A stretch of DNA of 64,000 bases from Lepidurus packardi (GCA_023053545.1 JAKZAN010000002.1:4634375-4698374); one strand, 5' to 3'; positions 36,661 to 49,820 are shown, counted from the stretch's first letter. Numbers and translations: made by a program. The notes: generated by a model from the letters alone, not told the origin.

Positions 36661-37574
36661 AACCATCTTTCTACTAAGAGCTTCGTTAGAAAACAAAGTT
36701 TAAAAACGCCCAAAAAACAGCAAAAAATTAGAACAAAGATACAGTAAAGATGTGTTGCGTGATTCGCAGACAGGAATACACAAAAACTTCCACATGTTTT
36801 GTATCCGCCTTTAAAAAAAAAAAGAAAAAAAAAAAAAATCCGTCAAGCCGTCATCACCATTGTTGGTGAGCTAATAAAAGGATCTAACTTTCGTTTTTAC
36901 GTTGGGGTGTCCGGGCTTTTTTGGAAAGGGTCAATCACAGAAAATGGGATCCTCTCTCTTTTTCTCGGAAAAGGGGCGTAAAGCATAGTATAGTACAGTA
37001 TAACCCCCACCAAGTTTCCGTTGGCGTGTGCGATCTATACACAAAAGTTCCTGAGCCCTGGTGATCCCTATTGTTGTCAATAAATAAGCTCGTGTTCGCT
37101 CCTTTCCTTGACAAGTATATACTTCTCTCGGACACCAATCCACTATCATTTGACAGGAAATCAACCCAACACCCCTAAACTTGTCAGAAAAACTTCCCAA
37201 ACTTTCGACCTCAATACCGTCAATACCAATAATCATGTACTCTGGACCCTCTTCAATACTGGATTGCTGGGCAATTACATACCTCCCCAGAGCCATACAG
37301 CCAAAACGTCAAAACGCGTATGTAAATGTCATTCCTATAGGGTTTTACAATAGTCTTACTTTAGAATATTCTTACTCCATTTCCTGGAACGAAAAAGGGA
37401 AAAGGAAAATGCTTCTTTTCCGCCCTTTTCTCTCCTTATACACTGTATTAAGAAGTCAGGAAGATCTCTTTATCACCCCCTCTCTGTTATCAAAAAGCGT
37501 ACCGCCGCAGCATGGAACATTGCAATACGTACAGTACAGTATAAACTTACCCCAGAAGCTACTATACAGTACCA

Positions 37575-38765
37575 TCCCCAGAACTCCCGCTCCAACAATG
37601 AAAAAAGGGCATTGGTACGACCTTAGCAACTGACCTAGGCCATTCCAAACCAACAGGAATTCCCCATGTACATATAACCCTTGATCTCGTATCTCTACAG
37701 CGCAATTTCCGCAGTTTCTTGGAATACGAAAGTAGTCCTAACTAATGCGTGATCCACGTACGCATAAGAGTGTGATGCTGATGGGAAAAAGGCGTTAAAA
37801 GAAGGAGAGCTTTTCAACTTCTGAGCTACAGAAGACTAACCAATGTATATACCATGCCCCAAACGCCGTTCCAACAATGAAAAAAAGGCATTGGCATACA
37901 CGTTAGTAACAACTCTACCACACTGAATTCCCCATGTACATAGAACACTTGATCTCGTATCTCTACAGCACATTTTCCGCAGTTTCTTGGAGTACGAAAG
38001 TAGCCCTCATAGTCCTAACTAACGCGTGATCCACATACACATAAGAGTGTGATGCTGATGGAAAAAGGCGTTGGAAGAATGAGAGCTTTTCAACTTCTGA
38101 GCTACAGAAGACTAACCAATGTATATACCATGCCCCAAACGCCGTTCCAACAATGAAAAAAAAGGCATTGGCATACACGTTAGCAACAACTCTACCACAC
38201 TGAATTCCCCATGTACATAGAACACTTGATCTCGTATTTCTACAGCGCAATTTCCGCAGTTTCTTGGAATACGAAAGTAGTCCTAACTAATGCGTGATCC
38301 ACGTACGCATAAGAGTGTGATGCTGATGGGAAAAAGGCGTTAAAAGAAGGAGAGCTTTTCAACTTCTGAGCTACAGAAGACTAACCAATATATATACCAT
38401 GCCCCAAACGCCGTTCCAACAATGAAAAAAAAGGCATTGGCATACACGTTAGTAACAACTCTACCACACTGAATTCCCCATGTACATAGAACACTTGATC
38501 TCGTATCTCTACAGCACATTTTCCGCAGTTTCTTGGAGTACGAAAGTAGCCCTCATAGTCCTAACTAACGCGTGATCCACATACACATAAGAGTGTGATG
38601 CTGATGGAAAAAAAGGCTTTGGAAGAATGAGAGCTTTTCAACTTCTAAGCTACAGAACACTAACCAATGTATATACCATGCCCCAAACGCCGTTCCAACA
38701 ATGAAAAAAAAGCATTGGCATAACTCTACCACACTGAATTCCCCATACAGAGAACACCTCGTGTT
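37575..38765. repeat. Higher-order tandem array (about 270-bp units in A-B-A-B order)
   Basis: Units restart at CCTAACTAAYGCGTGATCC near 37737, 38013, 38282 and 38562, after a partial unit. Units 1 and 3 share AATGCG and CGTACGCATAAG; units 2 and 4 share CCTCATAG, AACGCG and CATACACATAAG. The repeating block is therefore a dimer of about 548 bp. Each unit holds CCAACAATGAAAAAA. Confidence 0.93.
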
Positions 38766-38769
38766 GTAG

Positions 38770-38950
38770 GCTATCTCTATATAGCGTTTCATTTGCAGTT
38801 TGCAGTTTTGATATGCGAACCACTAAGAGTCCTAATAAATTGGAATAATGATAATTGGAATAAATCTCTACACAGCGTTTCATTTGCAGTTTGCAGTTTT
38901 GATATGCGAACCACTAAGAGTCCTAATAAATGGGAATAAAAGACGTTGGG
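38770..38950. repeat. 91-bp tandem duplication
   Basis: GCGTTTCATTTGCAGTTTGC and GATATGCGAACCACTAAGAG occur in both copies, with few differences. Confidence 0.9.
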
Positions 38951-41900
38951 AGCAATGAAGACTAACCTTGTAATTTGCCACCTAATATGGTCGAGTACAA
39001 AAGAGAGTTAAAAGTCTCCTTTATGGTTAATAAGCAGTATTCGTACTTGGCCCTCGCAGCCCCTCGCAGCACGCAGCAGCATCCCCCCCACTTTTAGGAA
39101 ACCTTTCTGCACGTATTGCACGCATGTACTGTACCTTCTTCTGAAGCTCTTTGGAACTGCATATGAATACATTTGGGTGGTCTCTGTTCCGAAATGACTG
39201 GGGTAAGGTTTGGGGGAATTACTCCGACAATTTGAGCTTGTAATTGAAGAAATAATCTTGCTACCACGTTGGTAACTGCGGTTGTACTATTATTGGCTTT
39301 TGTCATTGTCCCTGGAAAGGCTCTCTTGCTTTTATAGTTCTGCGGTGGTGGGCTCCAGCGTATAGAGTAGATAGGATTGAGATAAGAGATGAGGAACCAC
39401 ATGCTGAGAAAATGACAGTGTATACAAGTTTGATACAATTGTGCCACCGTGCAAGCTTCTCTTTACTGGGCAACAATTGCTCGCGGGACTTTGATTCGCT
39501 GTGGAGATTATTAGAGAACGAGAGCCTTTAAACCTGCGCCTTTTCTTTGCCTCCATATGGCACTCGTTCACCCCCCCCCCCCCAAATTTGATGTATACTT
39601 CTATCCACAATAGCGAATGGAGCTGAAAGTACTTCAACGCCAATTGGAATAGAATGGAAGAAGGACTGAGAAAAACCGCAACAGCATGGCGCAAAATAAT
39701 CCAAGAAAGGAACTCCTTTAACTGTGCAACAATAATCTGGGCCATTATTAGCATTTTTTTTATTAGAGGCACATAATAGCACTCCCGAAATGCTTTAGGA
39801 ACCGCGCAAATGCATTTATAGCAATTGTGTGACTTCCAGCATTCAAAGCAATGTCAATTGTTGGAATACATATAGGAAATAGGGCCTTTTGGCTGCAAAT
39901 TAAGCTTCTGAACGACACAAGCAAAGAAAAACCACTTTCCCAGTCTATTTTTAGAACAATATCCTTGTTACGGACTTCCGGAAGACTATAAACGGAATCA
40001 ATTTCTGTCTATACAATCGAAGAAGAGTGTATCCAATGAAAAAGAGGATTTGCTGACTTTTAAACGATAGTTAAAGACATTGGAAGGCTCGTTTGTTCAA
40101 GTTGAATTAGCTTCCAGTTCCTCTTGACATTAAAACATTAAAAGTAACATTAAAAGTCTTCCCTTTTATAATGTTGATGCAATGCATTGCAGTAAGAAGA
40201 AATGTTTGGGGTTTAAACAATTTGTTAACTCTGAAACTTTGAATTTTGAACTTAGGATCTGAATTTTGAATGCTATTTGGAGTCAGATTTTATTCAGAAT
40301 TGGTAGATTTTCTTGATGGTTTAAAGTAGGCCAATTCAGGATGCAATGAAAAGGTAGAATGACTACAGAATTAGATAAGGGAAGTAATAAAAATTAACAT
40401 TTGAAAAGGATCAAAAAGCATACAAATTTAGGTTTGTATGTACGGTACGTTTTACCTATTTAGGCTCAGTTCCAAGTTTCCGGAACGAATTTTACAGCAC
40501 ACAAAACAACAATACTAATCATAATACTAGTATTAGTAATAGCAATAACCATAAAAATTCTACCCAAATGAAGGGAAAACAGGAAAAAGCCTATCCACTC
40601 CAAGTGAGTCAGAGCATAACAGAACCACAAAGCACACGGATGCGTAACCAATATTGTCATACGGTTAAATACATACAGCAAATGGAAATCATAAGCCATT
40701 ACTGTCATTTGGGGTTTCCCAACCCGAGATTTACGACAAGAACCGCCAAAAGGCATCTTTCACACCACACCATCGCTTGCCTCCTCAGCCCCAGCTTACG
40801 ATCGAAGCCCCGCCTCTTCCCTCTCAAATCCTGCCATTAGCGAGCCATAACGCCGGCCTCCACTCAACGCAACGTAACCGACAGCAAAGCGACCCGCAAC
40901 GCGGGTTATTAGGCGCTATCCTGTCACGCCAACAAGGAACGAGATAAAACTCACAGGGTTGGGTTAATCGACTGTATCCCCTTCTTTTGGACAATCTAGA
41001 CTCGATATGTGTCCCTCCCACCCTCTTTTGAAGGTCCTAATGCCCCGATGCCAATCATTTGTCTACTTAACGACATGTATCCACTGTTTCCCACCGGAGT
41101 TCCCCCTATTAATAGCCCGATTCCTATCATCATCTAGATATAGGATGCACTCTAGCTAGCCTTTTCACGTGGTCTCATTATTGGGCCCGCAAGGTTTTCG
41201 AAGGGTCAATCATCTCATGCAAAACATGTGCTCACGGAAGCGGTCCGTAAGGCAAAGCGCCATTAGCCGCCATCTAACCCGGGCTAACGCTAGAACGCGA
41301 CAAACCAGGCCACTCTCTATCCTAGATATGGTATTACTGTTTCGGGTTCGGCGAGCTTTGTGACATGTCAATTCACACAGACACGAAATGGTCCACTCAA
41401 ATCGTTCGCTCCAGTTCTTAAGCAGCCTTCACACATGGGGACACACGCCAAAGCCCTTCATTACTTGGCCCCGGTGATTTTAACTCGGAATGGGTGCATG
41501 ACTGAGCAAAGTCTCGAAAAAGGGTTAGCTTTTAAAGACCAGCCAAAGCCAAACCAAATAAAAGAAAAAGAAAGGAAAATGAACAAGGTAGGATCACAAA
41601 AGACAGCACAATTAGAACGCCCAAGTCATCCAACGTAACACAATGGGAATCTCGCATGTAATCGAGGCTTACTATAAAGGTATATCGAGTCCATCTCATA
41701 ACGATCAAGAGTATCCGAGCCGAGTGGCTCCGAGCCAGGGCGCGGCGCCTGTCACCATCAGACACGGGACCATCTGAAAATCTGGCTGCCATGATGGACA
41801 AGAAAACCATGGGAAAACACACGATTCCCCTTTATATTACCTCAAAAAGGTACCTCCCTTTCCCCCCGTTACGATTATTTTAGAAACAAAAGACGACCTA

Positions 41901-43675
41901 ACTGTACTTTCTTGTCTTTGAAATGGTCGGTAACTCAGGATTGAAATGCGCCTTTTACCTCAATTTCTTTCATTCCAATTCTAGTTTCTCTTCTTGGAAA
42001 ATTTTCCAAAAAATGCCAATAATTCCAAACAATACCAGACAAAAGTTTCAAACAAAAGTTTGAAATCCAAGAAAATTCCAATGATTCTAAAATAATACTA
42101 GAAAAAAAGTCCAAGAAAATTCCAATGATTAGAAAATAATGCTAGAAAAAATCCAAGAAAATGAGAAATTATTGCCGGTATTTTAGGATTCATTTCTGGG
42201 ACTAGAATACAAAAACTGAATTTGGTTTTTATAGGTTCCTGGAGGGATTAAATGAATTCGCGTGTTTGAAATCTTTTCGTTAGAATCGTTTCTAATTTAA
42301 CGCTTTTTTCGTTACCCCATGAGTGGGGGGAATGAGTGGGGGAATGAAATTTTAATTCGGAAAAAGGGGGGAAAAGTAATAGTCATTTGGTTGAAAAAGG
42401 ATTTTTTTTTTTTTCAGGAGGGCGACAACAACCCATGTGAGGGGGTACTGCTGCAGAACCCAGATTTTAGGAAATCTCTTAGCCGTAGTTCCGCTCTTTA
42501 TGTGCGTTTTCCTGGCTGGACATGGACGCACGAGCATGCAAGTGCGGTGCGCACATTCATTGTTGTCGGGCAGACCGTGGGGGAGTTTATTGTGTAGCAA
42601 GAGATAGGTAGCAATGAGAGCGGAGGGAATTTGGGACCATGTGTATAGACCTCCCATACATGAGGGTTATGAAGAGCCAAAAAGGGGGCGCAATGTGTCC
42701 AGCAAGTAAGAGCATATATAAAGGGGGGGGGGGTAGGTAGGTAGGTAGGGGGGGCAAAGCCAGCAGGTGTAAAGTTGCTGTGCTTGTTTCCGCTCTTGTT
42801 ACCCGCTAAAGGCTAAAAACACGACACCTGCCCTTTTACCCACACACACCCCTCTTTTGCCCCCCATTTTATAACCATTACTGTTAAAGTGGTTGCACTA
42901 AATGGATATCACACGTGTGCGAAAAGAAATCTACTTTCAACTATGGTTCCCAAGTTGCAAAGTGCGAAAGTTTCAAGTTTCACAATGGCTCTTAACTCAC
43001 TCCAAAATGTTCCAAAAACTCTTAACTGGAATTCCCCAACCCTCAATTACAATAAATGTTCCAAACTCTTCACTGGAATCCATTACAATCCATTACAATC
43101 CTCCATTTCAATTAAAATAGAACTAGAAGAGACAGAATAAATCGAATCGAATAGAACTAACTCAAAAAATAGATAATAGATACCTAGATAATACATAATA
43201 GATACATAGGTAAATAGAAAAAAGTAAATTAAAATAGAAAGTAGGAGATAGAAAGTGCATTAGAATTCATTTTCAAACTTCAAAATCGGGTTAAAAAAAC
43301 TTGAATTAAGAAATAAATCATCTTCCTTTTGGCAATTAATCCTTCCTTTTGTACTACGATGACCCAATTCCTCCAGAACCCCCCAAAAGTAAGTACATCG
43401 ATTTCGCTATTAAGTTAAGCCAATAGGCTTTCTAGATGGCCTAATAAAACGTTGTGCGCACGCAAAGGTCCAAAAAAGAACACTATAGGAAACTGTCATA
43501 TTAAGCTTCCGACAACCAAAAGCTTTTGCATGGCTATATCTATTGTCGTCATAATGCCATCAAGCCAGGCAAAAAAAATAATAATAAATAAATAAAAAAA
43601 TACCCTTTCAACAACCAAAACAAAGTACCCTCTCCCCGTCATAACCGCCATTATATTACCTCTTTTCTTTTGCCT
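38951..43675. other. Intergenic DNA
   Basis: No supported gene. It contains a 13-C run (39571-39583), an AGATGGCGG-type motif near 41260 (minus strand), an imperfect duplication around 42050-42160, a G-run/(TAGG) tract (42723-42754) and a weak candidate exon at 42418-42597. Confidence 0.5.
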
Positions 43676-44880
43676 AAAAGAGCCAAGAAATAACCTCAAT
43701 AAAGGCGCATGTACACGACATACATGTATTCATTGTTGGGTTAACGTTTGTCCGGGTTGGGGAAGGGGGAAGAGATAGCGATCTAGATGCTTCTATCCCC
43801 TCCCACCGTCCTCAACAATGAATGCACGTTGCATGTCTCCATAGCAAAACAGTACAGTGGTTCAGGTCGTATATGGTAGAATAGGGATTCTCGTTCTTTA
43901 GCTAAAAAGGGCCGAGAAATAACCCTAATAAAGGCGCATATACACGAAGACGTGTATTCGTTATTGGGTGAAGGTTTTTCCGGTAACGCGACACAAGGAC
44001 GACTCGACAAAAGGACTACGGTGTAACCGACACAAGGACGGCGGAACGCGACTTACGGACAACGAACCCCGACTTAAGGATTAGGTTTGGTGTTTTGGAA
44101 AGAAGCTTGAGTTCTGAAATCAAGCTCTGAAGAAGTTCTGAAGAAGCTTGAGTTCTGAGTCTTGAATCTCCAGTTTTTGAATTCGGCGATCCTGAGCCTT
44201 GAGTTCTTGAATCTTCAGTTCTTGAATTCCGCGATCCTGAATCTTTAGTTCTTGAATCTTCAGTTCGTGAATTCTGCGATTTTGAAACTTGAGTTCTTCA
44301 ATTCCGGTCTTGAATTCTCGAATCTTCAGTTCTTGAATTCCGCGATCTTGAAACAGGCGAAAGCGGGTCCGTAGTCCTTAAGTCGCGGTCGACGGTACAT
44401 TTGTCGGGTACACCGTAGTCCCTTTTGTCGAGTCGCCCTTGTGCCTTTACGTCCCTCAGTAAAAGCGCATATACACGAAGCACATGTATTAATTGTTGAT
44501 CTGAGGTTTTTCCAGGGTGGGAGGAGTAGCTGTCTAGACGCTTCTATCCCCTCCCATCCCACCCGGCAATCATTCGTCAACAATGAATGCAGTGCAGAAC
44601 AGTACAGTGGTTCAAGTTGTGTACAGTAGCATAGGGATTCCCTTTCCTGCCTTAATGGGCCAAGAAATAACCTCAGTAAAGGCGCATATCCAGGAAATAC
44701 ATGTATTCATTGTTGAGCTAAGGTTTTTTTCCTCGTGGGAGGGGGGGAGGAGTAGCGATCTAAGATATTTCTCTCTCCTCCCACCCGAGCGAACCTTCTT
44801 CAACAATGAATGCACGTTGCGTACCTTGCTGTACCGAAACAGTACAGAGTAATATAGGGATTCAAAGCTTTGTACGACAC
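43676..44880. repeat. Cluster of hairpin repeats with TTCATTGTTG arms
   Basis: Three complete hairpins (43728-43823, 44488-44588, 44705-44811) and one 5' half (43956-43980). Each opens ATTCATTGTTG or a variant and closes CAACAATGAAT. Inside are GGGTGGGAGG/CCTCCCACCC-type arms around an AGTAGC-rich loop. Shared flanks include AATAACC.YCARTAAAGGCGC upstream and CAGTACAG downstream. Confidence 0.9.
43990..44445. mobile_element. Candidate foldback element
   Basis: Inverted arms about 80-90 nt long: GACTCGACAAAAGGACTACG near 44001 matches the reverse complement of GTAGTCCCTTTTGTCGAGTC near 44415, and CGACTTAAGGA (44070-44080) matches TCCTTAAGTCG (44375-44385). The centre is a minisatellite of TTCTTGAATTCCGCGAT type (44100-44355). 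It begins where the truncated second hairpin repeat stops, which suggests insertion. No transposase is present. Confidence 0.6.
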
Positions 44881-46032
44881 GGAAAGCGAACAATCGAACT
44901 ACTAGACAGCTTCAAATAATTCATCTTTGACTCTTCTTTATTTACTCCATGCCCCTGCATCTTGGATCACGTCGTAAAAAAACTTTTAAGGCCAGTTTTA
45001 CGATCTGGCTATAGTCACGAAAACACATCCAAAACTACCCGAAACTACACACGTCAATTGTTTTTTCCATGAGCTTTTGGGATATGGACATCTCAATACC
45101 GATACCGTATACTATCTATTTACAACTTTATGTGGTACACTCCATCCCCCAAGAAAAAGAGATCCATCCAACTTATTACGCTTCATTGGCTATGCATAGT
45201 CTCTCTATATACTGTAAGTCCCTGGACTCTTCTTTTTAGTGGAAAAAAAAATAAATAAAAAATAAAGATGGAGTAATTTTCCGCTCCAGCACGAATCTTC
45301 GGCTTCTTAGAGAGAAGATCTAAAGTCCCACCAAAAGTTTTTAAAAGCCTACTTGGCAGTCATTCTTAGGGACTAAACTCCCCGAAGAACTTTCCTTACA
45401 GAAACTTTCCTTAGATTTCCTTAGCTGTTCTCACCCCAATATGTTTTCCTCTTGGCCTAAGAAATCTCTCCTGGGATCCTTCAGATGCGGTGAAACCAAC
45501 TTACTTTCTTGGGAAAAACAGAAAACTTTGGATGACGAGGGATTTGGGAGGCATTGGCACCGCGCCCAAGTGTGAAGTGTTAGCAACTCGCCATGCTTCA
45601 TCCCACGGGAGATTCGGGAGATCGCACACAACATAACTCTCTCATCTGCCTAAAAACTTGTATAGTAAGGAGAGATGCTGCGTTACGGATATGGAACAAC
45701 ATATGGGACATTCGGTTACATGGAAAAAGGTCATGTTTCAGGTTTCAGTGCACCCCAAATGGGGAAAAAGCGAGAGAGAGCTTTGCTTCGCCTTGTCTCC
45801 CCCAATCAGCGCCGGCGACTCTAAAGCCGTACGACCCCAGTCCCAATGGGATGCCGCGGAGCCTTTTCCGTCACCCGGCTATTGACAAGTACTTGGACCG
45901 TTGTCGCTACTGTAGATACCGCTTGTCGCTGACACATGGGCCCATAACGGATTAGCTATATATACATATATAACCTATATATATATATAACAAACTTTTT
46001 AGCCCTAACTGGGGGGCCAAAACTAACGAGTT
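44881..46032. other. Intergenic DNA
   Basis: No supported gene. A TA-rich microsatellite lies at about 45955-45990. Confidence 0.5.
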
Positions 46033-46033
46033 G

Positions 46034-46079
46034 TTTTTATGTAGATCCAGAGCAAAAAAGGTCTGGATCTACATAAAAA
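46034..46079. repeat. Perfect 17-bp inverted repeat (stem-loop)
   Basis: TTTTTATGTAGATCCAG (46034-46050), a 12-nt loop, then CTGGATCTACATAAAAA (46063-46079), with no mismatch. It could be a tiny foldback element, a recent palindromic mutation or a structured RNA. Confidence 0.9.
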
Positions 46080-47231
46080 GATACAATACATCGATATTTC
46101 CCCCACACTGCCTTTTTCTAGAAAGACAAGATTTCTGCGATTATTGCTGGGACTTAACATTTCCCGCTGCAATGTTTTAGAATATATTAAAAATAATTCT
46201 AACATTGATCTAGTAAACTAAAAGTGCTTTAAATTAGAGCTTACAATTGCTTAAACATAGTTTCAAATTTAATTCTTTCGGAGATTTCAATTTCAATTTC
46301 GCTCACAATCTTATTTATAAAATAAAATACCTCAAACATTGATCTAATATACTAAAAAAAATGAAATTACTAGATTCAAAATGAGAGAATTTACGATAAA
46401 TTAAACGGAAAGTTTGTAAGTTTTTTTTGTATTTTTCTTACATTTTTGTGTTCTCTGCTTCAATTTTAGCGCAATTTTTATGGATTAATAAAAATTGCTG
46501 GGCCTTTTACACGATCCGAAAGCGTTACTTGTATACTTTAATTAAAGGACATAAAACCTGAGCGTTACGAACGCGCATTGTTACTGCGTTCACACGCTTT
46601 TGTACTTTTTCCCAAAACCAGACGTGGACCACGAACTTCTCTACAAAAATTCTTTCTTTGCAAGACAAAGGTAAATGAAAAATAAAAAAAATAAAAAAAT
46701 AACTTTTTTTTCAAGTTTTTTTTTCTCTAAATTAAAAACCATTTCATTACAGCTCGCTATAACTCATCTTTTGGGCATGTAATAAAACTTAAAAAAGTAG
46801 CGCTGTCACACATTAGACGTGTAACAAACATATAATTCCCTTCGTTATTAAATCTAATTACTTTGCCCTTTCCTCCCGAGAAGAAAAATTAGTGTGGGCA
46901 AACCAGTGGCCCACCCATATCCCCAACTCAAATTAATATCTCACCCAATAAGCTTTAAAAAAAAAAGAAAAAAAAAATAGTTTCGCCAGCTGCCGCTCGT
47001 TCAATTACATTCAGCATGAGACTGCACCGATCTTAACGGTTGGCAACGTGTGAGGTCAAATCGCTTCACCATGTTCGCTCTTTACAATTAAACCCGAACT
47101 ATCTTAACACAGCAGTAGGACTGCGGGAAGGTAATTGTGAAGATATATACATATATATCCATATCTTCCCCCCCAACGCGGTCTGGCTGCCTTTTTTGGT
47201 CCTGCGTTTTATTGCTATCAGTCCGGTTATC

Positions 47232-47465
47232 ATGACCAGTAGTGCCCCCTCATTAAAGAGCCAGTGCAAACCAGCAACCCTTCTTCTGCTACTGCTTTTT
47301 CTCCTGATTACTTTTAAACTCGCTTTAGCTGCCCATCTAAGGCTCCAGTTAGCTCGGCAGAGGCGCTTTAGCACGCCACGATCGGAGCAAAACGCGGAAC
47401 ATGATATCTCCTTAACCGATCCTTTAATTTCGATCAAATTTAGTGCGGTAGTTTTCATTCACTAA
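47232..47465 (+). CDS. Weak candidate: short secreted-type peptide ORF
   Basis: A 77-residue frame from an ATG. The N-terminus has the shape of a signal peptide: a polar start, then LLLLLLFLLITF, then ALA. It is followed by a basic RQRR. No homologue is recognised, no promoter is visible, and the surrounding DNA is repeat-rich. A chance frame is more likely than a gene. Confidence 0.15.
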   Translation: MTSSAPSLKSQCKPATLLLLLLFLLITFKLALAAHLRLQLARQRRFSTPRSEQNAEHDISLTDPLISIKFSAVVFIH

Positions 47466-49057
47466 TACGAAGTGCACTGTCGGATAAATTTGATTTAATT
47501 AAGCTGATTTCAGGTAGTCGGCCACGAATTTCCATGTGGTTGAAAATGAATTTCACATTTTGCAAATTTATTAACAGTTGGAAATCAAAATTTAACATAT
47601 GGTGCACTAGGCATTAGTATGCCCAACTTTACTGTCAGAAGCTTTTCTTTGTATTAAGCGAAAATGTACGCTTTCAGTCGAACATTGGTTACTTATTCCT
47701 CCGCGCTGAATCGCCTATGCGCCTGCATTGTCTAGCTTCTAAACACTCGTCTGTTTCTTCTTCTAGAATATGTACACACATACATATAGGTTACATGGAA
47801 CCTATTCAACATCCAGCAAGTATGGACAAAAGACGCTGCTGGGCTACGGGAGCGATCCTTTTTGCGTCCTTTATGTCGAGGTGGTGTTCCTGTGTGCTCT
47901 AATGACAGGCTTCCCCGCGGGATGCTGCTCTGGCCTTTGGCCTCCACGGTTATTCGGCACCTTCGTCTGCTTCGCTCTCTTATCTTCCTTAGATAGCAAG
48001 CAAACTACTCTCCAGCCTTTTATCTGGCAAGGAGTTATTATAATAAGGCTGGATACAGAAGCAACTTGGTTAGCTTAGACCAAAGAACCCTTTCCCCCCA
48101 AAAAAAAATTTCAAAAAAAGAGGCACTTCATTACCCCACTCTATTCCAAAAGAACGCGAGAAGATGATTTCTTTTTAGAATGGAACGTTTCTTACTTTTA
48201 ATTCATGCTTTTAAGGAGTAAAAAGACAGAAAAAATGAGACATTTTCAAGAGGAACTTTTCCTTGAAAGGAGGGAATTTCATTTCTATAAGAATTAAGAA
48301 AGCATATTTCTACTTTTTTTTCTTTTTTTAGGGGGTAGAAATTGATGGTTGGAAGGCTTTCTAATGTCTTTTAAGGTTTTACTGAATTCCAGGGACAATG
48401 ACAAGATGCGCCTCATCAAGAAGACACTGGGAAACTATTAACCATGACAAAATCTCATTTGCTCCTTCTTCACGGCGCCTTATCTTCAAGTTCGGGGGCT
48501 TTTGGGCTTCTGGCGGCCTTGGGAAGCACAGCAGACAGAAAAATGGACTCGTTGGGAAGGAAGAATGGCCACAAAAGGTGGAAAAGAAAAGCCTCTCAAT
48601 AAAAAAATCATTTTTTTTTCATCCTTCGTTTTCTTTTCTGAAGCCTTATCCTTTTGGACCATAACATATTGCAAGTCTAAACTCACCTCTAATACCTTCA
48701 TTACTTTGGCGAATCCGCAAAAAAAAAATGAATTTCTCCTTTTATTTCATTCAAAATTCATAAATTAGAGCGACGTTAATAGCTAAGATGACGTGCTTAA
48801 AAACGAAGACGATGTTGTTAAAAACTTAAAACGCCATTTTGTTTTAGAGTCGTACCCATAAAAGCTCATGTACCAAGTCCGGGAAATAACAGTTAACTTT
48901 AATTAATAAGCCATTAAAGTTATATGCATCGCATATTGTTCCTATTATCCATTATTGTTCATTACTGTGACTCGATTAACTTAACGCAGCTAAAAATCAG
49001 CTAAAATGCAACTTACAGCAAAGCAAATGTACAGCTGATATTAAGTAAGCTCCCGTT

Positions 49058-49335
49058 TACCATAGCTCGGTATTGGTATTCATTGTTACCCTTTCAGATG
49101 GGGATTTCCTATGTCGGTAACGTAAAAGCGTATTTTCGTTGTTAGCAAGAGTTGAGGCTCCCATATACATTAGCTCGGTATAGGTTCATAATTTCAGTGT
49201 TGGCAAGAGATAAGAAGTATTGCTCTTTCATTGTTGTAATTTCAGACCGGGATTGCTTATGTCGGTGACGTAAAAGTGTCAAATTTTCGTTGTTGGCAGG
49301 AGTTAAGGCTCCCGATACCTTAGTTCGATATAGGC
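49058..49335. repeat. Tandem duplication of about 148 bp
   Basis: GTCGGTAACGTAAAAG near 49113 and GTCGGTGACGTAAAAG near 49261 are followed by a TTTTCGTTGTTRGCARGAGT block and GAGGCTCCC/AAGGCTCCC. TTCATTGTTG variants recur inside. Confidence 0.8.
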
Positions 49336-49728
49336 GGTTAGCGTGGGGAAATTCGGAGTAACAATTCGAGAAAACCAATACATTTAATGAAAAGATTCTT
49401 TGACAGTAATATCTTGAGCTTGCTAACAGGTAGTGCACAACCAATGCGCATTGTTTTCCAGTGAGTAATACAATAGCAATATGCAAATGAAGTTTGCAAC
49501 TATGAGAAAACGTTGCCTAAGAATTTGTTCTTTGGGTTGTGCACTAATTGCTAACAAAAGAAAACTTTTCTTTTCGTTTGCTTTCAAATCTGACAAGCCG
49601 TTTTCCAGAAATCTTCTTCCGACTTGATTTGGGACATTATGCTGCTGCAGCCAACTGTGGTGGCAGATTGTACTTTTCAGAAGCAAAACAAGCCGGCAAT
49701 TAGTAATCTATTTCTTTGCCCAATTACT

Positions 49729-49820
49729 TACGCAAGGCTTTGCAAAACAATAACAACAACAGTGCCATCTTGTGACCCTTTCCCGTCAATAAGCTAAGGC
49801 ATACGAGAGCCTTAAAGAAA
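49729..49820 (+). repeat. Dispersed repeat with CTCF-like core, copy 2
   Basis: ACGCAAGGCTTTG, an AACAATAAC block, GTGCCATCT (49762-49770), GTCAATAAGCTAAGGC, GAGAGCCTTAA. The core differs by one base (GTGCC for GCGCC). Confidence 0.75.
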
